From NCBI RefSeq assembly GCF_900095135.1, contig NZ_LT605205.1, positions 2,356,001 through 2,420,000 of the forward strand: a stretch of DNA of 64,000 nt. Direction: 5' to 3'. The position numbers were made by a program, and so were the translations under genes. Numbering within the stretch: position 1 is the first letter of the stretch; every line of letters begins with the position of its first letter. The notes beneath the pieces were generated by a model that made no database searches, had not been told where the DNA came from, and saw only the letters and a program-made list of their open reading frames with translations. Shown here one piece after another: positions 26,651 through 35,421 of this stretch. The DNA comes from Proteiniphilum saccharofermentans. GTDB lineage: Bacteria; Bacteroidota; Bacteroidia; Bacteroidales; Dysgonomonadaceae.

Positions 26651-28408
26651 ATGTCTGTCACCTGCTATATAAAAGCAATAGGAATTCCTCTTCTGTGGTT
26701 CTTTTTGTTGTTTTTTTTCCAGTCTTGTCTCCGGCAATCAAAGACCCAATACCCGGTTCGATTGGAAAAGATGATAGACCTTTTTTTCATCGAGAATCAG
26801 AATGACAGCCTGTTACACTTAGAAGACCAGGATCTGGAATACCTGTCGGAAAATATCCGGCATGTGAGCGATATTTTCAAAGCTGGAGCACTCAGTGAAT
26901 CCGGAAGAGCCGACAGCGCCGAAATTATATTGCAGGGTATCCGCCCTGAAGAGTTACAGGGCCGTGACCTCTACTACTATAATGGTATCATGGCATTAAC
27001 CCAATTCCGCCTGAATCAGCTTCAGGAATCTTTTCAGACAGCCTCTGCATTTGTGGGAAGTAAAGTGTACGATATAAGATGCCATGCCCTGATTGAACGT
27101 GTGATGGCAAGGATCATGTACTATTACGAAAATTATGAGCATGCCATCGGTTTACTTCACCAATCGGAAGAACATTACCGTGAGGCCGGATTAGAGAAGA
27201 GTGCGGCTGTGAACCAAAAGTTCCTGGCAAGCTTTTATGCAGAATTGGGCTCATTCGATGAAGCCACAAAAAAAATCAAAGAGGCAGAAACAACGTTGAA
27301 GAAGTACGATGATAACGAAGAGCTCTACTACCTCTATATTGTGGGGATTAAAACCTATCTGAATCTACAGCAGACAGACAGTGCGCAATACTACGCAAAA
27401 CTGGCCATGGAGACCGCAGACTTTACCCATGACCAGCAAAAGCAGGCCTCCATCTATAATTATTTGGGAACGATTGAGAGTTTGCAGGAAAATTATCTTA
27501 TGGCCATCAGATCATTTGAAAAAGTGATCCGGATAGATGATAATTTCTTCGGATCCGAAAGACAAAAATCGATAGCCCTCATTGGCCTGGCTTCTGTTTA
27601 CAATAAGCTCAACAGGTACGAAGAAGCAAAAAAATATGCCATGCAGGCAATTGAGACCATCAAAGATGACAGATGGGAAAATTTACAGCATGATGCCTAC
27701 AGCGAATTATCGACTGCTTTTCTGCCAACCGATCAGGTGAAAGCGCAGGTTTTTCTTGATTCAGCCCAAGTCAGCGGGAATAAATACCACCAATTATCGG
27801 CAAAAGGAATTGTAGACTTCACGGAAAAACAAATAGAACTGGACAAGGCCGCCCGTGAAATAAATCAACTGCAGAGGGTCAAAAGAAAAAACCGGATCAT
27901 ATTTCATACTGCTCTTGTCTTCCTGATAGTAGTCAATATCACATTTATCCTGATCAGCAATATGAGAAAAAGGGTAAAAAACAAAAAACCGCACTACTCC
28001 CTCGAATCAAAAGAGTCTTTCCTCTTCAATGATTTTAAAGCCTGGTTAGAAGACGGTAAAAGATATCTGCAACCCGATCTCGATTTAAGCAGGGTTGCTT
28101 CGGAGATGGGTACGAACCGCAGCTATCTCTCTAAAGCTATCAACTCACAAGGTTTAAGATTCACGGAAATTATCAACAAGTATCGGATTCAAGAAGCAAT
28201 AAGTATTTTCGAAAATAAAAATGACCATAGGAATAATCATCCCATAAACGAATTAGCGCTCTCAGTTGGTTTTAATACTAAATCCGTATTTTTTAATTCC
28301 TTTCGGAAGGAAACAGGAATGACACCCCGTCAATTCAAAGAAAAAATCCAGCACACAAAGATCCCCGATAATGAAAATATCCAAAAAGATGAATCAGAGA
28401 CGACATAA
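26651..28408 (+). CDS. Membrane-anchored TPR / AraC-type transcriptional regulator
   Basis: A 585-residue one-component sensor. An N-terminal hydrophobic segment ends in a lipobox-like FFFQSC (Cys26). Tetratricopeptide repeats fill about residues 70-370, presumably outside the membrane. A transmembrane helix lies at about 415-437 (IIFHTALVFLIVVNITFIL). The C-terminal AraC HTH pair spans about 480-575 (LDLSRVASEMGTNRSYLSKAIN and INELALSVGFNTKSVFFNSFRKETGMTPRQFK). There are no kinase or receiver domains, so signal passes directly from the TPR part to the DNA-binding part. First of three such regulators in tandem. Target genes are not evident. Confidence 0.85.
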   Translation: MSVTCYIKAIGIPLLWFFLLFFFQSCLRQSKTQYPVRLEKMIDLFFIENQNDSLLHLEDQDLEYLSENIRHVSDIFKAGALSESGRADSAEIILQGIRPEELQGRDLYYYNGIMALTQFRLNQLQESFQTASAFVGSKVYDIRCHALIERVMARIMYYYENYEHAIGLLHQSEEHYREAGLEKSAAVNQKFLASFYAELGSFDEATKKIKEAETTLKKYDDNEELYYLYIVGIKTYLNLQQTDSAQYYAKLAMETADFTHDQQKQASIYNYLGTIESLQENYLMAIRSFEKVIRIDDNFFGSERQKSIALIGLASVYNKLNRYEEAKKYAMQAIETIKDDRWENLQHDAYSELSTAFLPTDQVKAQVFLDSAQVSGNKYHQLSAKGIVDFTEKQIELDKAAREINQLQRVKRKNRIIFHTALVFLIVVNITFILISNMRKRVKNKKPHYSLESKESFLFNDFKAWLEDGKRYLQPDLDLSRVASEMGTNRSYLSKAINSQGLRFTEIINKYRIQEAISIFENKNDHRNNHPINELALSVGFNTKSVFFNSFRKETGMTPRQFKEKIQHTKIPDNENIQKDESETT

Positions 28409-28451
28409 ATATCATGCCAGCGAATTTTGAATACTTTAAACTTGCAAGACT

Positions 28452-29534
28452 ATGATCGATAATTTTCACATTTTCTTCGCTACCGGGGGTTTTTGGACCA
28501 CACTAGTACTCTCTTTGGTATTTACCTTCAGCGCAACGCCACATAGCAAGTTCTTGCATAATTACAACAAAGCTAGATATATTATGGCTTTTATCTATTT
28601 ACTATTCACGGCTTTCAGCTTGTTTATAATAACCGGTAAATTACAAAAGCTGGATCTTCTTTCTCTCAAGATATTCGTCCTCATTTTTTTCTCTTTCCAA
28701 CTGTTTCTCTTCACACATGTAAGTCTAACCCTGATCAATTATAGGTATTTATCATTCAAATTATTGATGTACCAGCTGATTCCGGTATTTATCCTGGGTC
28801 TCCTCAGTATATTATCGAATCTTTTAAATTGGGAAGAAAAAATTGTCAATATAATCTTTTACAGTCTGTTATTATTCTTTGTAATTTCCCTCCTCATCAT
28901 TACTCAATTATTCTTTAACCACTACGGGAAATACCGGAAAAGAGTGGACAATTATTTTACCGGAATTGGAACCGACAGCCTGAAATGGATACAAACCTCC
29001 CATCTGTTCATACTAATTTCCGGCATAACTGTTATAATTGCCATCTTTACCACACTGAAAATTATAATACCGTTTTACATATTTGCCATTCTCTTTTATA
29101 TTGGTTATGCCGTTCACTTTCTCAATTACAAAAATATTTTTAATATTATGGTACCAGTACTGAGGGAAGAGGAGGAAAAACCGATAAAGTCATCTGAGAT
29201 CACATTCTCCCAGATAGGAAAAGCAGTAGGAAAATGGGAACAACAAAAGCTATTCACAAATCCGAAAATTACCATTACTAAGGTAGCGGCACAGGTCTCC
29301 ACCAACAGGTCATATCTGTCGCAATACATCAACAGGTCAAAACAAAAAACTTTCAATGAATGGATCAACGAGTTACGTATTGAGGAGGCAAAAAAATTGA
29401 TGGCAAACAATAAAAATATGACTATTGAAGAGGTAAGCGAAAAGGTGGGGTATACTGACAAAAGTTATTTTAGTAAATGCTTTGCAAGATATATAGGAAT
29501 AACAGCTTCACAATGGAAAGAAAAACACCTGTGA
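28452..29534 (+). CDS. Multi-spanning membrane AraC-type regulator
   Basis: A 360-residue protein with about six or seven hydrophobic helices in the first 230 residues, for example FWTTLVLSLVFTF, IFVLIFFSFQLFLFTHVSL and FLGLLSIL-type segments, followed by a cytosolic AraC-type HTH (about 255-358; ITKVAAQVSTNRSYLSQYIN, TIEEVSEKVGYTDKSYFSKCFARYIGITASQWK). It is 43 bases downstream of the TPR/AraC gene and probably co-transcribed. Such fusions of a 7TM-like membrane part with AraC occur in Bacteroidetes; the ligand is unknown. Confidence 0.85.
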   Translation: MIDNFHIFFATGGFWTTLVLSLVFTFSATPHSKFLHNYNKARYIMAFIYLLFTAFSLFIITGKLQKLDLLSLKIFVLIFFSFQLFLFTHVSLTLINYRYLSFKLLMYQLIPVFILGLLSILSNLLNWEEKIVNIIFYSLLLFFVISLLIITQLFFNHYGKYRKRVDNYFTGIGTDSLKWIQTSHLFILISGITVIIAIFTTLKIIIPFYIFAILFYIGYAVHFLNYKNIFNIMVPVLREEEEKPIKSSEITFSQIGKAVGKWEQQKLFTNPKITITKVAAQVSTNRSYLSQYINRSKQKTFNEWINELRIEEAKKLMANNKNMTIEEVSEKVGYTDKSYFSKCFARYIGITASQWKEKHL

Positions 29535-29829
29535 TTAACCCGATTATCTAAATGAAGGGCGATTGTCTGTTTTTATCAAAAAAAATAGGAAATCGTCTAT
29601 TTTTTAATTGTGGTAAAATCAGCAATAAAGTTTTGCTGTCTTTACCACCTATTAAGAGCTCTCTTTTTTTACTTTAGCAGACAATTTTATTGCGTATTTC
29701 AGATAGACATTAAAATATATAATTGTCTATATATTTTTTTGCCATATATGTCTGTTTTATATAAGAATGCTGTCTTTTTTTAAATATATGGTATTGAAAA
29801 ATATTAAATAACCGAAGAACTCTTCACAT
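29535..29829 (+). promoter_or_regulatory. AT-rich control region upstream of the hybrid regulator
   Basis: A 295-base spacer. It contains a strong imperfect hairpin (29610-29648; GTGGTAAA / TTTACCAC and CAGCAA / TTGCTG) and, on both strands, repeated GTCT/AGAC words, including the inverted pair ATAGACA ... TGTCTAT at about 29702-29730. No ORF is supportable. It could hold the terminator for the preceding gene and operators for the next. Confidence 0.45.
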
Positions 29830-32253
29830 ATGCTTATGCAACAGAAAAAACAGATCATGGATTTGAACTCACAAAAATGGTTTATTTTTGTGTCCTGTCT
29901 TATTTTACTTGCATGTAGCCCGGGAAATAAGAACAATATGGGATCAACCCCAGATAACTCTTTCGTAGATAAAAATCATAATTCGATAGACTCATTACTA
30001 AACAGGATTTCAAACGATACCATTGCCCTTTTTAATTACCTTTCGTTAGCACAGTCCTCCCGGGACTGTTATGCCGAGATGAAAACCTATCGTCAACTGG
30101 GCTTATATTATCTGAATAGCTATACTTATTTAAAAGCGATACAATACCATATATATTACTTGAACACGGCAGAAGAGTACAGCGACCCAATCCGGGAAAT
30201 AGAGGCGCTAAACACACTGGCTTATGATTATAAAGCTATTTGCATGTTGGGTGAATCGTCTGAATATTATTTTAAGGCGCTATCGCTACTAAATAAATTA
30301 CCAAAAAACAACAATAAAGAAATTCTATCGGAAAAAGCAAAAACACTAAACGGATTGGGAAATATTTATTTAAGAATCAATCAACCGGATGATGCCTTAT
30401 TGTTTTTACAAAAATCGCTACAAATAGAGAGACAAAACAATAGCATTTTGGGACAAGCAAAGAATCTGGCAGACATCGGCTCATCTTTCGAAAGCTGGAT
30501 GGAGTATGATTCAGCATACCAATATTTCGACCGGGCGCTGAAACTGTATATTGAAACCAATTCCGTATCGGGGATGTCTTCCTGCTTTGAACGTATCGGT
30601 AACCTGTATATGCTGCAAGGTAAATACGAAAGTGCTTCGGTATATATCGAAAGCGCATATAATTCTCTCCGACACACATCGGACAAATTAAACTGGCTGA
30701 ACAGTTGCATTTCATTCGGAAATATTTGCATCCGAAAAGGAGACTACCTGAAAGCCGAAACCTTTCTACATAAAGGATTAAAAATATCGGATGAACTTAA
30801 ATTACCTAATTATCTGGAAAAAGCCTCCATGCTCCTATCAGAATTATACAAGCAACAGGGTAATAACGCTGCAGCCCTCGAAGCTTACGAGAAGGGCGTT
30901 TCCTATGCAAAAGCATTCCGAAGTGGACGGGACATCAACCGGATCATGACACACAGACTGGCTTATGAAAAAAAATCAAATGAGACAGAGGAAATATTAT
31001 TGGCAACACAACTTGAAAATATTGGGAGAAATAAAACAAAAGCTACACACCGTACTCTATCGATTTTTATTGCTTTAACCGGTTTCATCATCATTCTAGT
31101 CCAATTGTTCCAAATAAAGAAACAAAAGGTTGAGGCTTATCCTTGCCAGGAAAAGATAAAATCGGATTTTTACGCTAATATTGCACACAAGTTAAAAACA
31201 CCTGTCACCATTATTACCGGATTAACCCAGAGACTTATAAATAATCTGGATACAAATGATCTTCACAAAAATTCAATAAACCTGGATATACTCGTCCGTC
31301 AGTCACAGGATCTCCTTTCATTGATAGACAGCATGTTACCTGAAACAAACATGCAGAAACGGATAAAATCCGACATAACAACATGCGAAAACGGATATTC
31401 TCTAACCACACACAATACCATTACTTACAGTAAGGAACCCGAAAATAATATTGAAAAGTGCTGCATTTCAAAAGAAAACCCGACGGTACTCATAGTGGAA
31501 AATGACAAAGATATGACTTCTTACCTCTTTTCTATCCTGCAGGAAAACTACTGTATCGTTACAGTAGACAACGGAAGGGGAGCCGCTCAAAAAGCAGCTG
31601 AAACCATGCCCAATATTATTATTTCAAACATCACGATGCCCGGTATGAACGGCTATGATTTATGTAGAGAGATTAAAAATTCGGATACCATCGCACACAT
31701 ACCGGTTATCCTACTCTCTGCTTGCGATTCTAAAGAAGATCGTATAAAAGGATTCCGGTGCGGAGCTGATGCATTTCTGTCCAAGCCGGTCTTTGAAGAG
31801 GAGTTGTTGGCGGTGATCAATCAACTACTGGATGCACGGAAGTTGATGTGGAGTAAATACGCGCTCACCGCGATAAACACAGGAAAAGGCATAGAACACA
31901 ACATCGTAAAAAAGAATACTGCTGTAGAGTTCCTCAAACAAATTACCAACTTGATCTATAAAGAAATTGACAATACGCAAAATATCATTGAAATAATATC
32001 CGATAAAATCTGCCTGAGCTCTTCTCAATTGAACCGTAAGATAAAAGCGGCTACCGGGATGACAACCTCCAACTACATTTTGAAAGTAAGATTGAATAAA
32101 GCCGCACAACTCCTCTCCAGATCCCAGAAACCAATTGGTGAAATTGCCATGAACTGCGGTTTTAATGATTTCGCTTACTTCTCCCGATCGTTCAAAAAAG
32201 AGTTTGGAATGACGCCCACCTCTTTCCAACGTCTTCCCCACTCTATAAATTAG
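29830..32253 (+). CDS. Degenerate hybrid two-component-like regulator (TPR, H-box, pseudo-receiver, AraC)
   Basis: An 807-residue membrane protein. A lipobox-like LLAC ends the N-terminal hydrophobic segment; a second ATG at 29857 (MDLNSQKWF) may be the true start. TPRs fill about 75-370, and a TM helix lies at about 408-430. A HisKA-like helix keeps the histidine (H453 in NIAHKLKTP), but no HATPase_c domain follows. The sequence passes directly to a receiver domain (about 551-665) whose phospho-acceptor position is Asn600 (IISNITMPGMNG) rather than Asp and whose acidic pocket reads E557-N558. An AraC HTH (about 705-805) ends the protein. By homology it is a hybrid two-component system that has lost phosphotransfer; regulation probably passes by conformation alone. 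Confidence 0.88.
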   Translation: MLMQQKKQIMDLNSQKWFIFVSCLILLACSPGNKNNMGSTPDNSFVDKNHNSIDSLLNRISNDTIALFNYLSLAQSSRDCYAEMKTYRQLGLYYLNSYTYLKAIQYHIYYLNTAEEYSDPIREIEALNTLAYDYKAICMLGESSEYYFKALSLLNKLPKNNNKEILSEKAKTLNGLGNIYLRINQPDDALLFLQKSLQIERQNNSILGQAKNLADIGSSFESWMEYDSAYQYFDRALKLYIETNSVSGMSSCFERIGNLYMLQGKYESASVYIESAYNSLRHTSDKLNWLNSCISFGNICIRKGDYLKAETFLHKGLKISDELKLPNYLEKASMLLSELYKQQGNNAAALEAYEKGVSYAKAFRSGRDINRIMTHRLAYEKKSNETEEILLATQLENIGRNKTKATHRTLSIFIALTGFIIILVQLFQIKKQKVEAYPCQEKIKSDFYANIAHKLKTPVTIITGLTQRLINNLDTNDLHKNSINLDILVRQSQDLLSLIDSMLPETNMQKRIKSDITTCENGYSLTTHNTITYSKEPENNIEKCCISKENPTVLIVENDKDMTSYLFSILQENYCIVTVDNGRGAAQKAAETMPNIIISNITMPGMNGYDLCREIKNSDTIAHIPVILLSACDSKEDRIKGFRCGADAFLSKPVFEEELLAVINQLLDARKLMWSKYALTAINTGKGIEHNIVKKNTAVEFLKQITNLIYKEIDNTQNIIEIISDKICLSSSQLNRKIKAATGMTTSNYILKVRLNKAAQLLSRSQKPIGEIAMNCGFNDFAYFSRSFKKEFGMTPTSFQRLPHSIN

Positions 32254-32492
32254 TCCGGAAATGTCTATGTCACAAGGAAATACTTTATAGTGACCACGAC
32301 AGTCCTATCTCCTTTTTTCCACTATCAGAATTGACCTAATAGTTAATTAATAATCAATAACATAACAGTGATGTATTGCATTTTGAGTTATAATTTAACT
32401 AATGTTAAAGCTTACTGAATTATAAATATTGCATTTTAAAGACAAACAAATATCGAAAATATGCCATTATTTTGCTGAAAATAAAAAACAAT

Positions 32493-32701
32493 ATGAAGAA
32501 ATTCTTTCAACCCGAACTTCACTACTGGACGTGTGAATCGTTCAACGGCCACTTCTTCGGACTTCATGCGTTAGCAGGTGAATACAACATCGACTGAGTC
32601 TTGGGGCGGGTTATGCCTACCTCACTGATGATAAATACCCATGTATAAAAGGATCTTTCCGATTTTTTTCAGAAAAAACGGAAAGTATCCTGAAAAAATA
32701 A
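32493..32701 (+). pseudogene. Decayed DUF3575 gene
   Basis: One frame reads QPELHYWTCESFNGHFFGLH and stops at 32597; a frame shifted by one base then reads LGAGYAYLTDDKYPCIKG to 32701. Both match the DUF3575 family of Bacteroidetes outer-membrane/fimbria-locus proteins (..RYW.CE.FNGHF.GVH.. and ..GAGYAYL.YDKY.C..), but the sequence between them is missing and both ends are lost. It lies just after the third AraC regulator, where DUF3575 operons are often found. Confidence 0.65.
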
Positions 32702-32754
32702 AAATAAATAAAGAAGAGTTTGATCTTTCTAAACATTTGTTAATCACAGCAATT

Positions 32755-32790
32755 GGCGTCGATATTACTATCGGCGCCTTTTTCTTTTTT
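32755..32790 (+). terminator. Terminator downstream of the DUF3575 remnant
   Basis: GGCGTCGATA / TATCGGCGCC with a TTAC loop (one G-T pair), followed by TTTTTCTTTTTT. The rest of 32254-32984 (730 bases) contains the remnant, this terminator and AT-rich sequence without another supportable gene. Confidence 0.8.
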
Positions 32791-32984
32791 ATCTTGTCCA
32801 AATCAAAATATTTTTATTATATTGCAGTCGCAATGCAACGTGATTGGCCTGCACAATACCTGCATAAGATGTGCCGGCGGTTAGATAACAGAACCTACCA
32901 GTGTAGGGTACGGATCGTCTCTTCCTAATGTCTGTAACGATCTGCAAGAGGCGAAGTGAAATTAAATAATCATACTGAAAAATC

Positions 32985-33605
32985 ATGAACACAAGCAAAC
33001 CTTCAACCGGAACGGGACACTATATCCACCTGTTCCCCATTGTAATGATCCTGCCCAGTATGATCGCCTGTTTTGCTTATGCCAATATATCGCAGAGCTA
33101 CTGGGATCTCTTTGGGTTACTGATTATCATTGCTTTTGCTTCCATGTTGCTAGGCGGGTTGTTGGGTTTTCTGTTTGCCATTCCAAAACTGAACAAAAAC
33201 TACAACCCTCACGAAGATTATGACAGAAGTACAAAGTACATGCCGAATACCAACCTGGAAGATGTGTCGGACTGGCTCACCAAGATAATTATCGGGGTTA
33301 CCCTTACGCAATTGGGCAGGATACCCGGGTACCTGCAAAGTATGGCCGATTATCTTATTGACAACAGTAACTTGATGTTACAGGTGGATTCAGCCAGACC
33401 GCTTCTGATTGCACTGATCATCTACTCTTTCGTTGCCGGATTTATTATCGGTTATTCCTACACAAGAATTTACCTCCCGAATCTATTCTCTATCATGGAG
33501 GAGAACAGGAAACAAAAGGCTGAGATCGCTCTATGGAAGGAAGAGGTCCGGAAAAAAGAAGAACAATTATGCAACCACCCAAACTCGGAAGACAAACCTT
33601 CCTGA
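32985..33605 (+). CDS. Three-helix membrane protein with coiled-coil tail, of the S8-protease module
   Basis: 206 residues. Hydrophobic helices at about 16-34, 41-66 and 139-163; between the last two is a conserved-looking cytosolic loop with LGFLFAIPKLNKNY and NTNLEDVSDWLTKIIIGVTLTQLG. The C-terminal 35 residues are strongly charged and helical (NRKQKAEIALWKEEVRKKEE), probably a short coiled coil. The FLF.IP ... NTNLE..SDWLTKI block recalls, from memory, the membrane anchor of predicted conflict-system proteins (pYEATS-type), which is unverified. Its last 37 bases overlap the protease gene, so the two are translationally coupled. Likely role: membrane tether or sensor for the protease. Confidence 0.6.
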   Translation: MNTSKPSTGTGHYIHLFPIVMILPSMIACFAYANISQSYWDLFGLLIIIAFASMLLGGLLGFLFAIPKLNKNYNPHEDYDRSTKYMPNTNLEDVSDWLTKIIIGVTLTQLGRIPGYLQSMADYLIDNSNLMLQVDSARPLLIALIIYSFVAGFIIGYSYTRIYLPNLFSIMEENRKQKAEIALWKEEVRKKEEQLCNHPNSEDKPS

Positions 33606-34795
33606 AAGACAATATTGCCCCGGCCGCGTCCAATACCCCCCGTTATACCGGCCGCTATTTCCTGATCCTCGATAAAAACAGTAATGAGGTACTGGAAACC
33701 ATTCGTCTGCTTGAAAAAAGATGGGGATTATCCGTAGCCACCACTGCCGATTTTATTACCATGCCGCCGAATGAAAATCTATTAAAAGATGCCGATGCCC
33801 TCGTATTCAATGAGCTGGGCATTGCGCTGGTCGGTGTGGAAGAAGATAAGGTAGTCCAGATGAAATTATCGGGAAGTGGTTTTATGGTTGTACCAGAGAA
33901 AGTGGTATATATTCCGGATGAAGTATCTGCAGATAACGATATCAATAACGGGGCAACCTGGGGAATAGACATTACCAAAGTGCTCCATTCGCCATACACA
34001 GGCGCAGCAGTCAAGGTAGCGGTATTGGATACCGGATTCGACACCACTCATCCCGATTTTAAAGAACGGGAGATCACAACCACTTCGTTTGTTCCCGATG
34101 AGCCGGTCGATGATCTCCACGGACATGGTACCCATTGCATCGGTACGGCATGCGGATCGGTCAATGAACAAGGAACACGTTACGGAGTGGCGAGCGATGC
34201 ACATATCTATGTGGGAAAAGTTCTAAGCAACCAGGGGAGCGGCGCCCAGTCGTGGATACTGAACGGCATGGCCTGGGCAGCCAATAATGGTTGCAAGGTA
34301 TTATCCATGTCCCTCGGCTCCCCCGTATCGGAAGGCGAGAGTTACGATATAGCCTATGAACGGGCTGCCCAGTTCGCTCTATCTAAAGGAGCGCTCATTA
34401 TGGCTGCAGCGGGTAACGACAGTCAACGGTCAAAAGGTCTATTCAGTCCAGTGTCAAGCCCTGCCGATTGTCCGTCTATCCTTGCCGTAGCCGCAGTAGA
34501 CTCGGAACTCCAGGTCGGTGATTTCTCAAATCGCGCTATTAACCCTTCGGGGTTGGTCGATATTGCTGCACCGGGAGTCAATGTCTACTCTTCCTGGTCC
34601 ATGCCTGCAAGATATCGTACCATCTCAGGCACCAGTATGGCTACTCCTTATGTAGCCGGAATTGCAGCCCTCTTCTTCGAGAAATATCCGGATGCAACTC
34701 CTGCGATGATTGAAGAAGAATTGAGGAAAAATGCCCGAGCACTCCCTTTACCGCCCGAAGATGTGGGTGTAGGACTCTCCATAGCCCCTAAATAA
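33569..34795 (+). CDS. Cytosolic subtilisin-like (S8) serine protease
   Basis: About 408 residues from the ATG at 33569, which follows an AGAAGAA-type ribosome site; a longer start at 33533 is less likely. The catalytic triad is present: Asp in VAVLDTGFDTTHPD, His in HGHGTHCIGTACG and Ser in SGTSMATPYVAG, with the oxyanion Asn in AAAGNDSQ. There is no signal peptide or membrane segment, which is unusual for a subtilase; the N-terminal 120 residues form an alpha/beta region (RYFLILDKNSNEVLETIRLLE) ahead of the catalytic domain. It overlaps the membrane-protein gene and is followed at six bases by the I9-like gene, so all three are one operon. Confidence 0.85.
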   Translation: MQPPKLGRQTFLKDNIAPAASNTPRYTGRYFLILDKNSNEVLETIRLLEKRWGLSVATTADFITMPPNENLLKDADALVFNELGIALVGVEEDKVVQMKLSGSGFMVVPEKVVYIPDEVSADNDINNGATWGIDITKVLHSPYTGAAVKVAVLDTGFDTTHPDFKEREITTTSFVPDEPVDDLHGHGTHCIGTACGSVNEQGTRYGVASDAHIYVGKVLSNQGSGAQSWILNGMAWAANNGCKVLSMSLGSPVSEGESYDIAYERAAQFALSKGALIMAAAGNDSQRSKGLFSPVSSPADCPSILAVAAVDSELQVGDFSNRAINPSGLVDIAAPGVNVYSSWSMPARYRTISGTSMATPYVAGIAALFFEKYPDATPAMIEEELRKNARALPLPPEDVGVGLSIAPK

Positions 34796-34801
34796 AAGAA
34801 T

Positions 34802-35032
34802 ATGCGACAGATCATAATTACCATATCTGAGATCTACTTAGACAAGCTGACCATTGTAGCGGAACAACTTCATAGGGAAGGGTTAATCATAACCCATCTC
34901 TATGAGTTCGGGGTAATCATTGGTGCAGCAGAGGAGGAAGTCATCCCTAAAATACGCAATTACAAAGAAGTGACATCTCTGGTAGAAGACAAACAAATAA
35001 GCATTCCTCCCCCCGATTCGGAGATCCAATAA
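34802..35032 (+). CDS. Small I9/propeptide-like protein, putative inhibitor of the adjacent protease
   Basis: A 76-residue protein: ITISEIYLDKLTIVAEQLHREGL then GVIIGAAEEEVIPKIRNYKEVTSLVEDKQIS. The beta-alpha-beta-beta-alpha-beta pattern, with a terminal hydrophobic strand VTSLVEDKQI, is that of subtilisin propeptide/inhibitor I9 domains, which place their C-terminal tail in the protease active site. Here it is a separate gene, six bases after the S8 protease, whose own N-terminus does not obviously contain an I9 domain. Inhibitor or folding-chaperone activity is inferred from fold pattern and context. Followed by a terminator. Confidence 0.55.
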   Translation: MRQIIITISEIYLDKLTIVAEQLHREGLIITHLYEFGVIIGAAEEEVIPKIRNYKEVTSLVEDKQISIPPPDSEIQ

Positions 35033-35086
35033 TGAATATAAAATGCTCCCGTAATTACACAACTTGAATGGTTTAAAAAGAAAAAA

Positions 35087-35102
35087 CCCGCTAAATAGCG
35101 GG
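35087..35102. terminator. Bidirectional terminator between the protease module and tRNA-Lys
   Basis: CCCGCTA / TAGCGGG with an A6 run on the left and CTTTTCCTTTT on the right. It serves the plus-strand operon and the minus-strand tRNA. Confidence 0.75.
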
Positions 35103-35118
35103 CTTTTCCTTTTGGTTG

Positions 35119-35191
35119 TGATCCGCCTGGGGCTCGAACCCAGGACCCCATCCTTAAAAGGGATGTGCTCTACCTGCTGAGCTAGCGAATC
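35119..35191 (-). tRNA. tRNA-Lys (anticodon UUU)
   Basis: 73 bases on the minus strand. The acceptor stem GATTCGC pairs with GCGGATC; the D-arm TAGCTCAGCAGGTAGAGC, the anticodon stem-loop CATCC-CTTTTAA-GGATG and a normal T-arm GGGTTCGAGCCC are all present. CCA is not encoded. Confidence 0.95.
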
Positions 35192-35220
35192 GACCTAGTG
35201 CTTTCTTGCAAAAGCGAGTG

Positions 35221-35252
35221 CAAAGATAAAATCTTTATTTTAATTATGCAAC
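35221..35252 (-). promoter_or_regulatory. tRNA-Lys promoter
   Basis: GTTG (35249-35252), 20 bases and TATCTTTG (35221-35228) on the minus strand, 30 bases before the tRNA 5' end. Confidence 0.6.
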
Positions 35253-35365
35253 CCTAAAAGCCATAAAAAACCGGATTTTTTCTCCTGTTTCAGCTAAATC
35301 ACTAGGATCGAAACGGTTTCTTAGCAAAGTTTTTTTATTTTCACGTTCGATCCGGAGGTAGTATT

Positions 35366-35421
35366 TGGAAATTGGGAAATCACCTTCCCACTTTCCCACT
35401 TTCCCACTTTCCCACTTTTCA
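35366..35421. repeat. Octad-periodic repeat at the ahcY 3' end
   Basis: Seven 8-base units in register, including three identical ACTTTCCC units and variants ACCTTCCC, GGGAAATC. It ends at the ahcY stop codon. Confidence 0.75.

Noticed and set aside
32641-32928. A 95-codon open frame before the protease module
   Set aside because: It begins inside the DUF3575 remnant and runs through a strong terminator hairpin with U-tract; composition is not protein-like.
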